Source of the DNA: Pseudomonas agarici
GTDB lineage: Bacteria > Pseudomonadota > Gammaproteobacteria > Pseudomonadales > Pseudomonadaceae
Assembly: GCF_900109755.1 (NCBI RefSeq)
Contig: NZ_FOAR01000013.1
Span: 89,030 to 153,029, forward strand
DNA length: 64,000 bases
Reading direction: 5' to 3'
Shown: positions 9,879 through 18,221 of the stretch, piece after piece
How the letters are laid out: each line of letters opens with the position of its first letter
Position numbering within the stretch: the stretch's first letter is position 1
Notes under the pieces: model-generated
The model's input: only the letters and a program-made list of their open reading frames with translations
The model's database searches: none
Told to the model about the DNA's origin: nothing
Position numbers and translations under genes: made by a program

Positions 9879-10427
9879 ATGGCCTTTGACAGCTTCGACA
9901 TCAAATCCTTGATCCGCCCGGTTATCGACTTTCCGAAACCGGGAGTGATCTTTCGCGACATTACCCCGCTGTTTCAGTCGCCCCAGGCAATCCGAGTGGT
10001 GGCCGATACCTTTATCCACCGGTATGTCGAAACCGACTTCAGTCATATCGGTGCGATGGATGCCCGTGGTTTCCTGATCGGCTCGATTATCGCCTACCAG
10101 TTGAACAAGCCGCTGATCCTGTTTCGCAAACAGGGCAAGTTGCCGGGGGATGTGCTGTCCGAGGGTTATCAGACCGAATACGGCGAGGCCTTCCTCCAAG
10201 TCCATGCCGACAGCCTGTGCGAAGGCGACTCGGTACTGATCTTCGATGACCTGATCGCTACCGGCGGCACGCTGAGCGCCGCCGCCAACCTGGTACGGCG
10301 CATGGGCGCCAAGGTCCTCGAAGCGGCTGCCATCATCGACTTGCCGGAACTCGGCGGCTCCCAGCGCCTGAACGACATGGGTATCCCGAGCTACTGCCTG
10401 ACCCAGTTCTCTCTGTCGGAAACGTGA
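9879..10427 (+). CDS. apt: Adenine phosphoribosyltransferase
   Basis: Salvage enzyme (182 aa) converting adenine and PRPP to AMP. The frame is open from 9795, but the conserved N-terminus begins at [14 protein letters not shown] (9879), giving the usual length. The PRPP-binding motif [17 protein letters not shown] is intact, with [15 protein letters not shown] near the N-terminus. It lies directly after anr, the common Pseudomonas order, and converges on moeA. Confidence 0.95.
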   Translation: MAFDSFDIKSLIRPVIDFPKPGVIFRDITPLFQSPQAIRVVADTFIHRYVETDFSHIGAMDARGFLIGSIIAYQLNKPLILFRKQGKLPGDVLSEGYQTEYGEAFLQVHADSLCEGDSVLIFDDLIATGGTLSAAANLVRRMGAKVLEAAAIIDLPELGGSQRLNDMGIPSYCLTQFSLSET

Positions 10428-10432
10428 CCCTC

Positions 10433-11659
10433 TCAGCCCAGTACTTCACTCAGGGGAATGAAGTTGACCCAATCGCCTTCCACCAGCGTGGTACCTTCCA
10501 GCACTTCCACCAACCCTTCGGCCCACGCCGCGCTGCGTAGCACGCCGGAACTCTGGTTGCGATAGATGACCGCCCTGGCGTTTTCCAGGCGCCCGCGCAA
10601 GTATTCCCGGCGGTTGCCCGGCTTCGGCCAGGAAAACCCGGCCGGGACCTTGAACTGCAAAGGCCGGACCTCCTGTACGCCCAGGCGCCGCAGCAGATAA
10701 GGCCGAGCCAACAGTGCAAAAGTCACCAACGTCGATGCAGGATTGCCCGGCAGGCCAATCACCGGCACGCCACGAAAGTGCCCGAAGGTCAGGGGTTTTC
10801 CAGGCTTGATCGCCAGCTTCCAGAGGTCCAATTCACCTTCTTCACGCAGGGCGATGCCGAGGCAATCGGCTTCACCGACCGACACGCCGCCGGTGGAAAG
10901 AATCAGGTCAACATCCCCCAGCTCCGTCAGGCGCTGGCGGGTGGTCGGCAGGTCATCCGGTAGGATGCCGGCATCCATCACTGCGCAGCCCAGGCGTTTG
11001 AGCCAGCTGCACAGCAGCACGCGATTGCTGTTGTAGATATGCCCCGGTCCCAGCGCTCGACCTGGCTCGATCAACTCATCGCCAGTCGACAGAACGGCGA
11101 CCCGGACCCGGCGAATCACCGACAGTTCGGCACAACCCAAGGACGCCGCCAGGCCCTGTTCGATCGGCCCTATGCGGGTGCCCGCCGATAGTACCTGTTC
11201 GCCAACCGTGGTTTCCTGCCCCTGGGGGCGGATGTTCTGTTGCAGCACCAGCGGCTCGTTGAAACGTACCCGTTGATCGGCCTGGACATCGACGTTCTCC
11301 TGCATTTCAACGCAGTCGGCGCCTACCGGTAGCGGCGCCCCGGTAAAGATCCGTGCGCAGGTGCCGGATAACAACGGCGCTGGCGCGTGTCCAGCGAAAA
11401 TCCGCTGGCTGACCGGCAATGGTTCACCGTGCCAGTCGGCCAGGCGCAAGGCATAACCGTCCATGGCGCTGTTGGGCCACGGCGGCAGGTCGAGACTGGA
11501 GACCAGATCTTCGGCCAACACCCGGCCCTCGGTCTCCGCCAGCGGCAAGCGCTCGGCTTCACGAATCGGCGCCGCCTCAGCCAGTTCCAACAATCGGGCC
11601 AGGGCGATCTCGACCGGAATCAGGGCGCCGGTCTTGCCCGGCTTACCCACGGGATTCAC
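10433..11659 (-). CDS. moeA: Molybdopterin molybdenumtransferase MoeA
   Basis: Inserts molybdate into adenylylated molybdopterin, the last common step of Moco synthesis (408 aa). Domain III carries the MoCF-type motif LSTGGVSVGEADCL and VIGLPGNPAS. The N-terminal region shows PPWPNSAMDGYALR, and domain IV closes the C-terminus. The start is GTG at 11659, overlapping moaB by 17 bases; another in-frame GTG lies nine bases downstream. It forms a two-gene operon with moaB on the minus strand. Confidence 0.95.
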   Translation of the reverse strand: MNPVGKPGKTGALIPVEIALARLLELAEAAPIREAERLPLAETEGRVLAEDLVSSLDLPPWPNSAMDGYALRLADWHGEPLPVSQRIFAGHAPAPLLSGTCARIFTGAPLPVGADCVEMQENVDVQADQRVRFNEPLVLQQNIRPQGQETTVGEQVLSAGTRIGPIEQGLAASLGCAELSVIRRVRVAVLSTGDELIEPGRALGPGHIYNSNRVLLCSWLKRLGCAVMDAGILPDDLPTTRQRLTELGDVDLILSTGGVSVGEADCLGIALREEGELDLWKLAIKPGKPLTFGHFRGVPVIGLPGNPASTLVTFALLARPYLLRRLGVQEVRPLQFKVPAGFSWPKPGNRREYLRGRLENARAVIYRNQSSGVLRSAAWAEGLVEVLEGTTLVEGDWVNFIPLSEVLG

Positions 11660-12182
11660 AAGGTGGCGCCTGTTTCAGGTGAGGAACGAAATTGCACGGA
11701 CGCTGGCGAGAGTCCAGTTGCTCGGCGAGGATCCCGTCCCAGCCGGTACGCACCGCATTGGTCGAGCCCGGCAGGCAGCAGACCAAGGTCCCGTTGGCCA
11801 ACCCGGCCAGAGCACGGGACTGCACGGTGGAGGTGCCAATATCGGCCACGGAAATCTGCCGGAACAGCTCGCCGAAGCCGTCTACCTGCTTGTCCAACAG
11901 GCACGCAACCGCTTCCGGGGTACTGTCACGACCGGTGAAGCCGGTGCCACCGGTAATCAACACGACCTGGACCACGTCCTCGGCGATCCAGGTGGCCACT
12001 TGCGCGCGGATCCGGTACAGATCATCCTTGAGCAGCACCCGCTCCGCGAGGCGATGACCGGCGGCGGTCAGGCGATCGACGAAGACCTGCCCGGAAGTGT
12101 CGGTTTCAAAGGTACGGGTATCACTGACAGTCAAGACCGCGATATTCAGCGGCACAAAGGGCGTATCAGCCTTGGTTTTCAT
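11643..12182 (-). CDS. moaB: Molybdenum cofactor biosynthesis protein B
   Basis: MoaB/Mog-family protein (179 aa) that adenylylates molybdopterin or assists the pathway. The MoCF motif is LITGGTGFTGRDSTPEAV, followed by the LPGSTNAVRTGWDGIL segment. The frame is open to 12455, but the conserved start is MKTKADTPFVPL at 12182. It is divergent from mobA across a 112-base intergenic region and overlaps moeA. Confidence 0.95.
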   Translation of the reverse strand: MKTKADTPFVPLNIAVLTVSDTRTFETDTSGQVFVDRLTAAGHRLAERVLLKDDLYRIRAQVATWIAEDVVQVVLITGGTGFTGRDSTPEAVACLLDKQVDGFGELFRQISVADIGTSTVQSRALAGLANGTLVCCLPGSTNAVRTGWDGILAEQLDSRQRPCNFVPHLKQAPPCESRG

Positions 12183-12294
12183 AGGCCTGGTCCAGTTGTT
12201 ATAGGAGAAACATGCCGGTGTTATATCACAGCGCTGCCTTTCATAAATGCCGTCATGAACGCCGTAACAGAGTCCTGCCCCGTCGAGGCTCGCC

Positions 12295-12906
12295 ATGTCG
12301 TTGATCAAGGTTTCCATTGTGGTCCTGGCCGGTGGCCGTGGCCAGCGCATGGGCGGCCAGGACAAGGGCCTGTTGGAGTGGCGGGGCCGGCCGCTGATCG
12401 CCCATCTGCATGCCACCGCGCGGACGCTGACCGACGACCTGGTCATTTCCTGCAATCGAAATTCGCAACGCTACGCGATCTACGCCGACCGCCTGGTAGC
12501 GGACGACAGCGACGACTTCCCTGGCCCGCTGGCAGGAATTCGCGCCGCACTGGCGGTGGCGCGCCACTCACACCTGTTGGTACTGCCCTGTGATGTGCCA
12601 CGGGTCGATCGCAACCTGCTCCAGGCCATGATCGACGCGGCTGGCCAGCACCCGGAACAGCCCCTGATGGTGCGCCAGGGCGAACACTGGGAGCCGCTGC
12701 TGTGTGTGATTCCCGTGGCACTGGCAGGGGCTTTCGAGCGAGCCTGGGCGAGCGGCGAACGCAGTCCGCGCAAGGTCATGTTGCCCTTGCAGGCCCTGGC
12801 CCTACAGTGCCCGGCGAACGATCCCAGGCTGGCCAATCTCAATACTGCGCAACTGCTTGAGCATGGCGATAACCCGCCGGATGGACACAGGCGAGGAACT
12901 TGCTGA
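12295..12906 (+). CDS. mobA: Molybdenum cofactor guanylyltransferase
   Basis: Transfers GMP to molybdopterin to form the MGD cofactor used by nitrate reductases and related enzymes (203 aa). The nucleotide-binding signature [19 protein letters not shown] is at residues 11-29. [10 protein letters not shown] and the metal-site LPCDVP motif follow. It is divergent from moaB-moeA, placing all three Moco genes at one locus. Confidence 0.95.
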   Translation: MSLIKVSIVVLAGGRGQRMGGQDKGLLEWRGRPLIAHLHATARTLTDDLVISCNRNSQRYAIYADRLVADDSDDFPGPLAGIRAALAVARHSHLLVLPCDVPRVDRNLLQAMIDAAGQHPEQPLMVRQGEHWEPLLCVIPVALAGAFERAWASGERSPRKVMLPLQALALQCPANDPRLANLNTAQLLEHGDNPPDGHRRGTC

Positions 12907-12959
12907 AAATACTGTCGTCTTAAATACTAATCAATCCGAATTTTTTCTGGAGAAGCACC

Positions 12960-13181
12960 ATGACTCACCGGCCCCTCGCCGCCCTCATGCTGACCATGGG
13001 CCTGGCAGCCCTCGCCGGCTGTTCATCGCCGACCGTGATCACCCTGAACGACGGGCGTGAAATCCAGGCCGTGGACACTCCGAAGTATGATTCCGAATCC
13101 GGCTTCTACGAGTTCCAGCAGTTGGACGGCAAGAACACCCGCATCAACAAGGATCAGGTGCGTACCGTCAAAGAGCTGTAA
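12960..13181 (+). CDS. YgdI/YgdR family small lipoprotein
   Basis: Small lipoprotein (73 aa) with a signal peptide ending in the lipobox LAGC, so Cys21 should be lipidated. The mature part is an SH3-like YgdI/YgdR domain with TVITLNDGREIQAVDTPKYD and a C-terminal VRTVKEL. The exact role of the family is unknown. A GGAG ribosome site precedes the ATG. It follows mobA by 53 bases and is probably transcribed alone. Confidence 0.9.
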   Translation: MTHRPLAALMLTMGLAALAGCSSPTVITLNDGREIQAVDTPKYDSESGFYEFQQLDGKNTRINKDQVRTVKEL

Positions 13182-13194
13182 CCCTTCGCGCGCC

Positions 13195-13236
13195 CCGGCA
13201 AAGCCCGCCTTGTGCGCATGTGCAGGCTTTATGCCG
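13195..13236 (+). terminator. Possible terminator hairpin after the lipoprotein gene
   Basis: CCGGCAAAGCC pairs with GGCTTTATGCCGG across a GC-rich loop, with a two-base bulge. It lies between the convergent lipoprotein gene and the pseudouridine synthase gene. There is no clear T-run, so bidirectional termination is only plausible. Confidence 0.4.
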
Positions 13237-13249
13237 GACTGAACCCGGT

Positions 13250-14140
13250 TCACCAGCGTAGGGTGATTTCGCTCTCGAAACAGCGCGTCTGCCCACTGAT
13301 CGGGTCGACGAAACGCAATCCCTGGGCCAATAGCTTGAGCGGATTGGCGTAATCATCCTTCGCCTCCTTGAGCACCCGTGGATAAAACGGGTCGTTGCAA
13401 ATCCCAGCCCCCAGGGCAGCCATGTGTACCCGCAACTGATGCTTCTTCCCCGTCACCGGATACAGGGCATACCGCCAGAGTCCGGCCCCCTTCTCGATCA
13501 CCTCGATGGCCGTCTCGGTATTGCTGGCACCTTCGCCTTCACGCATGCGAAAGAACGGCTCGCCCTCTACCAGGCGACTCTGGTGAGTCCACGGAAAGGA
13601 CAATTCGGGCAAGGGGCGGGCAATCGCCTCGTAGCGTTTCTCGATTTGCCGGGTCGGAAACAACGACTGATAAGCCGAACGGCTCTGGGGATTGGCTGAA
13701 AACAGCACCAGCCCGGCGGTATGCCGATCGATCCGGTGCAACGGTACCAGGTTGGGGTTGTCCAACCGGTGGATCAGCCGGCGCAGCAAGGTTTGCTCGA
13801 CATACTCGCCAGCTGGGGTCACAGGCAGGAAATGCGGTTTGTCGGCTAATACCAGGTGCTCGTCGGCATAGAGAATCGTCTCCGTGACCGGAATCGGCGT
13901 CTCGTTCGGCACTTCGCGAAAATAATGAATCTTCAGGCCTTCGCGATAGGCCAACTGTGCCGTGATCGGCCGGCCCTGGGCGTCGAGCACTCGGCCCCGG
14001 GCAATCCGGTCGAGCCATTGCTCGCGACCGATGGCCTGAAAGTGCTCGCACAAGCACTCCAGCACCGTGGGCCAGGCACCTGGAGGCAGGTACAAGGTGC
14101 TGGCCTGGTTTTCGGCGGCGTTGAAAGGCGAAGCGGACAT
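13250..14140 (-). CDS. RluA-family pseudouridine synthase
   Basis: Isomerises uridines in structured RNA; the exact RNA target cannot be named from sequence. The protein is 296 aa from the ATG at 14140; an upstream ATG at 14182 would add 14 poorly conserved residues. The catalytic motif HRIDRHTAGLVLFS contains the essential aspartate. Downstream TGKKHQLRVHMAALG and GICNDPFYP are typical of the family. The N-terminus lacks a clear S4 domain. Confidence 0.88.
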   Translation of the reverse strand: MSASPFNAAENQASTLYLPPGAWPTVLECLCEHFQAIGREQWLDRIARGRVLDAQGRPITAQLAYREGLKIHYFREVPNETPIPVTETILYADEHLVLADKPHFLPVTPAGEYVEQTLLRRLIHRLDNPNLVPLHRIDRHTAGLVLFSANPQSRSAYQSLFPTRQIEKRYEAIARPLPELSFPWTHQSRLVEGEPFFRMREGEGASNTETAIEVIEKGAGLWRYALYPVTGKKHQLRVHMAALGAGICNDPFYPRVLKEAKDDYANPLKLLAQGLRFVDPISGQTRCFESEITLRW

Positions 14141-14213
14141 GACGGGGCTCGAACGGTTGGCTAGACAGGCATTATCCGGCAAGACCCAGGTGCCCCGTCA
14201 ATCAATCGTGCCG

Positions 14214-14357
14214 CTAGTGGCCTGTACGGTTAGTTCGTTGGCTCAAGCTCGGATGCCACAAATCCATGGCCAAGGCGCTATGGCGAGGAACAGCAACGCC
14301 GGTCAGAGGCCGGTGACGCCGACATTGACTCATAGAACTCACCCCACAGGCCACTAG
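14214..14357. mobile_element. MITE-like element with 23-bp inverted ends in a CTAG context
   Basis: A 144-bp non-coding element lies between the pseudouridine synthase and the SOS-box gene. Its ends are inverted repeats (14214-14236 and 14335-14357) matching at 20 of 23 positions, each starting CTAGTGGCCTGT. The interior cannot code for a transposase. CTAG at both outer edges fits TA target duplication, as in IS630/Tc1-mariner elements, so a non-autonomous derivative is likely. Similar single ends occur at 33314 and 60391. Confidence 0.6.
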
Positions 14358-14360
14358 GCC

Positions 14361-14693
14361 TCAAACCGCAGCCAGTTGATTCCTCAACAGCGTCGAACCG
14401 GCCGCCTCGGTGTAGTCCTTCAGCCAGCGCAACACATCCGCTGCCTCCCAGCGCCCCGGATCGTAGAGCGCATAAAGCAATCCCTGGTAACCCACCACAT
14501 CCAATTGGCGGTGATAGCCCGCCCGCTGGAATAGCGCCTCGATTTCCGCGAAGCAGGTGTTAAAATGCAGCTTGTTGAACGGCGTCTTGCCTTCCGTCAC
14601 CAGCCCATCCAGGCGCAACTCCAGCACCGCTTCGCGGACGACGTCCGCGGACATGCGGTTCACGCTGGCTTTCAACTGTTCGACATTGACCAT
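14361..14693 (-). CDS. Small protein of unknown function behind a LexA box
   Basis: Soluble 110-residue protein starting MVNVEQLKASVNRM. The frame is open further upstream, but the ATG at 14693 has an AGAGGG ribosome site and the upstream translation looks non-coding. It is mixed helical, with two internal cysteine-free aromatic segments (YQGLLYALYDPGRW and LRWLKDYTEAAG). I do not recognise the family. A perfect CTGT-N8-ACAG palindrome 85 bases upstream suggests induction by DNA damage. It ends immediately beside the MITE-like element. Confidence 0.75.
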   Translation of the reverse strand: MVNVEQLKASVNRMSADVVREAVLELRLDGLVTEGKTPFNKLHFNTCFAEIEALFQRAGYHRQLDVVGYQGLLYALYDPGRWEAADVLRWLKDYTEAAGSTLLRNQLAAV

Positions 14694-14777
14694 GCTTTTA
14701 CCCTCTTGATCTTTCCTGGTTTCGTCCCTGGGTGCGCATGTCATGGTGGACATCCTGTCCCAACGTCGAGACGAAAA

Positions 14778-14793
14778 CTGTATGAATATACAG
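14778..14793 (-). promoter_or_regulatory. LexA (SOS) box
   Basis: CTGTATGAATATACAG has perfect CTGT/ACAG half sites with an eight-base AT-rich centre, matching the gamma-proteobacterial LexA consensus. On the minus strand it overlaps a likely -10 (TATATT), with TTACAA 15 bases upstream as a possible -35. It would repress the 110-aa gene downstream. Confidence 0.8.
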
Positions 14794-14844
14794 TAACTTA
14801 ATTTTTTGTAATCCGCCAACGGATTACCGGCCACACACCGCGTG

Positions 14845-15045
14845 TCATGATTCCCTGGGATGGACCTTTCCATAGACGTTGCCGCCGATGAACGAACCCA
14901 CCGTACCGAGGATCACCATGGCATAGGTTGCGCCATCAATCTTTCCATACCATGTCAAGGTCGCGGTGCTTACACCTACCACCAATGTCGCGAGAAATTT
15001 GCGTCCGCCCAATTGGTTGACCAGAAACACTTGCCTCCCTTTCAT
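14845..15045 (-). CDS. Small phage-type membrane protein
   Basis: A 66-residue protein with two hydrophobic helices (about residues 15-33 and 41-58). It begins MKGRQVFLVNQLGGRKF, a pattern recalled from small membrane proteins in Pseudomonas phage lysis or tail regions, though no other phage gene is near. The ATG at 15045 has a strong GGAGG ribosome site; an upstream in-frame start would include that site. Function unknown. It could be a domesticated phage remnant. Confidence 0.6.
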   Translation of the reverse strand: MKGRQVFLVNQLGGRKFLATLVVGVSTATLTWYGKIDGATYAMVILGTVGSFIGGNVYGKVHPRES

Positions 15046-15192
15046 TTCACTTCCTCCCTGCACCACTGAGCGCGCTGCATCAAAACGTCATGAGGCGACG
15101 TAAGCACAGGCGTTTTGCGGGTGCAAGCTCAGGCAATCTGATGAAACAGAAGGACCGGGACAGCGTTGACAGCGAGGATGTAGAGGAAGGAT

Positions 15193-15429
15193 TCAGCGTA
15201 CAAAGGCCACGACCTGCTCGACGTCGAAAGGCCAACCCAGCTCTGCGCCGGTGTCTGCCCGCCGCAACACCGGAATCCGCAGGCTATAAGTCTCGAACAG
15301 CACTTCGCTGTCGGCGATGTCTATCAATTCGACCATCAGGCCGTGTTCGACCAACGGTATCAACACAGCTTCGGCGGCTTCACATAGATGGCAACCCAGG
15401 GTGCCGAACAACTGGCAGTCAGGAAGCAT
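15193..15429 (-). CDS. Glutaredoxin-family (DUF836-type) protein
   Basis: Short thioredoxin-fold protein (78 aa) with the redox motif CHLC (residues 13-16) just after the first beta strand. A cis-proline region, RIPVLRR, follows at about residues 51-57. This is the compact DUF836/glutaredoxin-like type. A role in thiol-disulfide exchange is likely from the fold; the partner is unknown. It is downstream of the ammonium transporter on the same strand, about 100 bases away. Confidence 0.82.
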   Translation of the reverse strand: MLPDCQLFGTLGCHLCEAAEAVLIPLVEHGLMVELIDIADSEVLFETYSLRIPVLRRADTGAELGWPFDVEQVVAFVR

Positions 15430-15531
15430 GGCAAAAGGCTCGAGACAAGATGAAGACTCATTTTAGGCTCCCTGTGCGGGGCAGTCGAGCCGGGGACTCA
15501 AGGCGTGAAGCGCACAGGGTGGAGCGCCGAA

Positions 15532-16740
15532 TCAATCCTGACTGACCGCCCCAATCTTATGTATCGACAGGTCGGCACCGTAATACTCTTCTTCCTGACT
15601 CAGGCGCAGGCCGTGCAGCACCTTGATCCCCCCATACACGGCAAAACCGCCGATCAATGCGACCACCACGCCCAACGCCGTACCGATCAACTGGCTGGCC
15701 AGGCTGACGCCGCCCAGCCCACCCAGCGCCTGCTGGCCGAAGATCCCACAAGCCACGCCACCCCACACCCCGCACAGACCGTGCAACGGCCAGACACCCA
15801 GGACATCGTCGATCTTCCACTGGCTCTGAGCGGCAATAAAGCACCAGACAAACAATCCGCCCGCCACCGAGCCGGTCACCAGCGCACCGATCGGATGCAT
15901 CAGGTCGGAACCGGCACAAATCGCCACCAGCCCGGCCAACGGCCCGTTGTGCAGAAAGCCCGGATCGTTGCGGCCGATGATCAACGCCGCTACCGTGCCG
16001 CCGACCATCGCCATCAATGAGTTGACCGCCACCAGGCCGCTGACGCCCTGCAGGGTCTGTGCGCTCATCACGTTGAAACCGAACCAGCCGACGATCAAAA
16101 TCCACGAACCCAGGGCCAGAAACGGAATGCTCGAAGGCGCGAACGCCACCAGACGACCCTCACGATAACGGCCCTGACGTGGCCCTAGCAGCAGGACCGC
16201 CGCCAGCGCCAGCCAACCGCCCATGGCGTGCACCACCACCGAACCGGCAAAATCATGGAAGCTCGCTCCCAAGTGTGCCAGCAACCAGGCCTGCAGGCCG
16301 AAATTGCCATTCCAGACAACGCCCTCGAAAAACGGGTAGACGAACGCCACGATCAGCGCCGTGGCGCACAATTGCGGGGCAAACCTTGCGCGCTCGGCGA
16401 TCCCGCCGGAGATGATCGCCGGAATGGCCGCGGCGAATGTCAGCAGGAAAAAGAACTTCACCAGCCCGTAGCCATGATCGCCGCTGATCTGCGCTGCCGG
16501 GTGCAAGAAGCTCACTCCATAGGAAATCCAGTAACCTATGAAGAAATAGGCCAAGGTCGAGACCGCGAAATCACTGAGGATCTTCGACAACGCGTTTACC
16601 TGGTTTTTCTGGCGCACGGTGCCGACTTCGAGGAAGGCGAAGCCGGCGTGCATGGCCAGAACCATCACCGCGCCAAGCAGGATAAACAGGGTATTGGAAC
16701 CATGGACCAGACTGTCCACAGCGCTTTGCAAATTTTCCAT
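15532..16740 (-). CDS. amt: Ammonium transporter (Amt family)
   Basis: Inner-membrane ammonium channel (402 aa from the ATG at 16740) with about eleven helices. Signatures include HAGFAFLEVGTVRQKN, DFAGSVVVHAMGGWLALAAV (pore histidine) and LHGLCGVWGG with the second conserved histidine. An open upstream extension to 16866 reads as non-coding and would absorb the regulatory sites. No adjacent glnK is present, unlike the usual glnK-amtB pair. Two NtrC-like palindromes upstream suggest nitrogen control. Confidence 0.93.
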   Translation of the reverse strand: MENLQSAVDSLVHGSNTLFILLGAVMVLAMHAGFAFLEVGTVRQKNQVNALSKILSDFAVSTLAYFFIGYWISYGVSFLHPAAQISGDHGYGLVKFFFLLTFAAAIPAIISGGIAERARFAPQLCATALIVAFVYPFFEGVVWNGNFGLQAWLLAHLGASFHDFAGSVVVHAMGGWLALAAVLLLGPRQGRYREGRLVAFAPSSIPFLALGSWILIVGWFGFNVMSAQTLQGVSGLVAVNSLMAMVGGTVAALIIGRNDPGFLHNGPLAGLVAICAGSDLMHPIGALVTGSVAGGLFVWCFIAAQSQWKIDDVLGVWPLHGLCGVWGGVACGIFGQQALGGLGGVSLASQLIGTALGVVVALIGGFAVYGGIKVLHGLRLSQEEEYYGADLSIHKIGAVSQD

Positions 16741-16768
16741 GGAGACGGCAGACCTGAAGTCAGGGAAA

Positions 16769-16814
16769 GCACCAAAATTGTTCACAGCGCCTATTTTTCG
16801 CACCTTAGTGGCGC
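16769..16814 (-). promoter_or_regulatory. Two tandem NtrC-type sites upstream of amt
   Basis: GCACCAAAATTGTTC (16769-16783) and GCACCTTAGTGGCGC (16800-16814) each resemble the NtrC palindrome GCACC-N5-GGTGC. Their centres are 31 bases apart, three helical turns, as in classical NtrC enhancers. They are only about 30 bases from the amt start codon, and I found no convincing -24/-12 promoter on either strand. The rest of the 340-base gap to the next gene shows nothing I can name. Confidence 0.5.
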
Positions 16815-17080
16815 AACCGGCGACTGGCGGTGAACCGCTTTGGCGCAGGGCGAAGAGCAGGGTCAACGAGCGCTTTGGTTTTTTCCGCGTGTTTGAATTA
16901 TTTAAGGTAAGGTTTTCGCGCAGTTGCCCCTATCGACGCCCAGACACGGCGCACGCACCGACAACCACACACCCGCACGCAGCAAAACCCGTACCAGCCA
17001 ATCAGAGTGAACCTTCGCACAAGGCCCGCACTCGAATCTGTCACACGTCGTCCACAACGCCTCTTAAGGAGATCAACACC

Positions 17081-17395
17081 ATGGCCAGCAAAACGGCAAA
17101 GACTGCTCAGGAAATATTGATGGCGGATTTTCACACGCTGATCGGCGACACGGAACGCCTGCTTGAACACACGGCGACCCTGGCGGGCGACCAGGCCGAT
17201 GAACTACGCGCGCAGATTCACGACAGCCTGCTAAAGGCCAGAGAGACCTTGCAATTGACCGAAGCGTCCCTACGCGAGCGCGGCCACGCCGCCGTGGAAG
17301 CGACTGAGGACTACGTCCAGGCCAATCCCTGGCAGTCCGTCGGCATCGCCGCCGGGATCGGCTTTCTGATCGGCCTGCTGGCCACACGGCGCTGA
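17081..17395 (+). CDS. DUF883 (ElaB/YqjD/YgaM) family membrane-anchored protein
   Basis: Helical protein (104 aa) with a C-terminal membrane anchor and the family signature VQANPWQSVGIAAGIGFLIG. Relatives are stress-induced inner-membrane proteins that associate with ribosomes. An AAGGAG site ten bases upstream fixes the ATG at 17081, though the frame is open much further upstream. It begins a three-gene set matching E. coli yqjD-yqjE-yqjK, with a two-base gap to the next gene. Confidence 0.9.
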   Translation: MASKTAKTAQEILMADFHTLIGDTERLLEHTATLAGDQADELRAQIHDSLLKARETLQLTEASLRERGHAAVEATEDYVQANPWQSVGIAAGIGFLIGLLATRR

Positions 17396-17397
17396 TC

Positions 17398-17775
17398 ATG
17401 GCGAGCGATGAATCGAACCGCGCCCGCTCCTCCACGCGACGCCTGGGTGCCGCCTTCCTCGGCCTGCTGCACAGTCATGTCGAGTTGTTCGGCATCGAAC
17501 TGCAGGAGCAGAAGTCCCGCACCGTCAGCCTGTTACTGTTCGCCGGACTGGCACTGGTCTTCGCGTTACTGCTGTTGATCGGCCTGTCGGTGCTGGTACT
17601 GATCCTGGTCTGGGACACCTATCGCCTGAGCGGCATCATCGGCTTGTGCATCTTCTATACGCTGGCGGCGTTATTCTGCGGCCTGCGCCTGAAAGCTGCG
17701 ATCTTCGATGAGTCCTCTCCCTTCAACGCCACGCTCGAAGAGCTGGCCAACGACCGCGAGCGACTGTTGCCATGA
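17398..17775 (+). CDS. YqjE-like phage-holin family membrane protein
   Basis: Inner-membrane protein (125 aa) of the DUF1469/YqjE type. Two adjacent transmembrane helices (about residues 42-68 and 76-98) follow an amphipathic start containing GLLHSHVELFGIELQEQK. Relatives are called holin-like by fold only; no lytic function is implied. It overlaps the next gene by four bases (ATGA), supporting co-translation. Confidence 0.88.
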   Translation: MASDESNRARSSTRRLGAAFLGLLHSHVELFGIELQEQKSRTVSLLLFAGLALVFALLLLIGLSVLVLILVWDTYRLSGIIGLCIFYTLAALFCGLRLKAAIFDESSPFNATLEELANDRERLLP

Positions 17776-18113
17776 GCGAACCTGAACTGAAAAAGTACAG
17801 CTCGCGCCGGGAAATGCGCAAGGCGCTGATCCGCCTGCGCATGGAAATGCATCGTCAGGAAATCCGCCATGAGTCCCAGCAGATGCTGCAACCGCTACAG
17901 CGCCTGCGCGGCATGGGCCAACACTGGCAGGAAAATCTCGGCATCAAGCACGCGCCCTTGTGGGGAATCGGTGTGGTCACGTTGCTGGGTTTTCTCGGCG
18001 GCAAGGGCGCCAAGGGCAGCGGCCTCAATGGCCTGTCACGGCTGATACGCCTGGGCACCAGCCTGATCCCGCTGATCAAGCTGGTGCTGCAGGGTGGGTC
18101 AGGCAAGCGTTGA
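17772..18113 (+). CDS. YqjK-like small protein, third gene of the DUF883 set
   Basis: Basic 113-residue protein with an N-terminal helical region rich in Arg, Glu and Gln (SSRREMRKALIRLRMEMHRQ) and a hydrophobic stretch around APLWGIGVVTLLGFLGG. The position after a YqjE-like gene and the general make-up suggest a YqjK-like partner; the sequence match itself is weak. Function unknown. It overlaps the preceding gene by four bases. Confidence 0.75.
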   Translation: MSEPELKKYSSRREMRKALIRLRMEMHRQEIRHESQQMLQPLQRLRGMGQHWQENLGIKHAPLWGIGVVTLLGFLGGKGAKGSGLNGLSRLIRLGTSLIPLIKLVLQGGSGKR

Positions 18114-18221
18114 TCGCCGCGCCTGGCCGATCGATAAAGCCGCGCCTGGCAGTTTTTGCTTGCAGGCACGCCATCTAACCGGGAAGCTGGCGGTTCAATC
18201 ACCCGACGGAGAGAACGCGCC

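Noticed and set aside
16880..16935. Possible sigma-54 promoter (GG-N10-GC) on the plus strand near the amt regulatory region
   Set aside because: Only the GG/GC dinucleotides match; flanking consensus is poor and the downstream gene is not an expected RpoN target.
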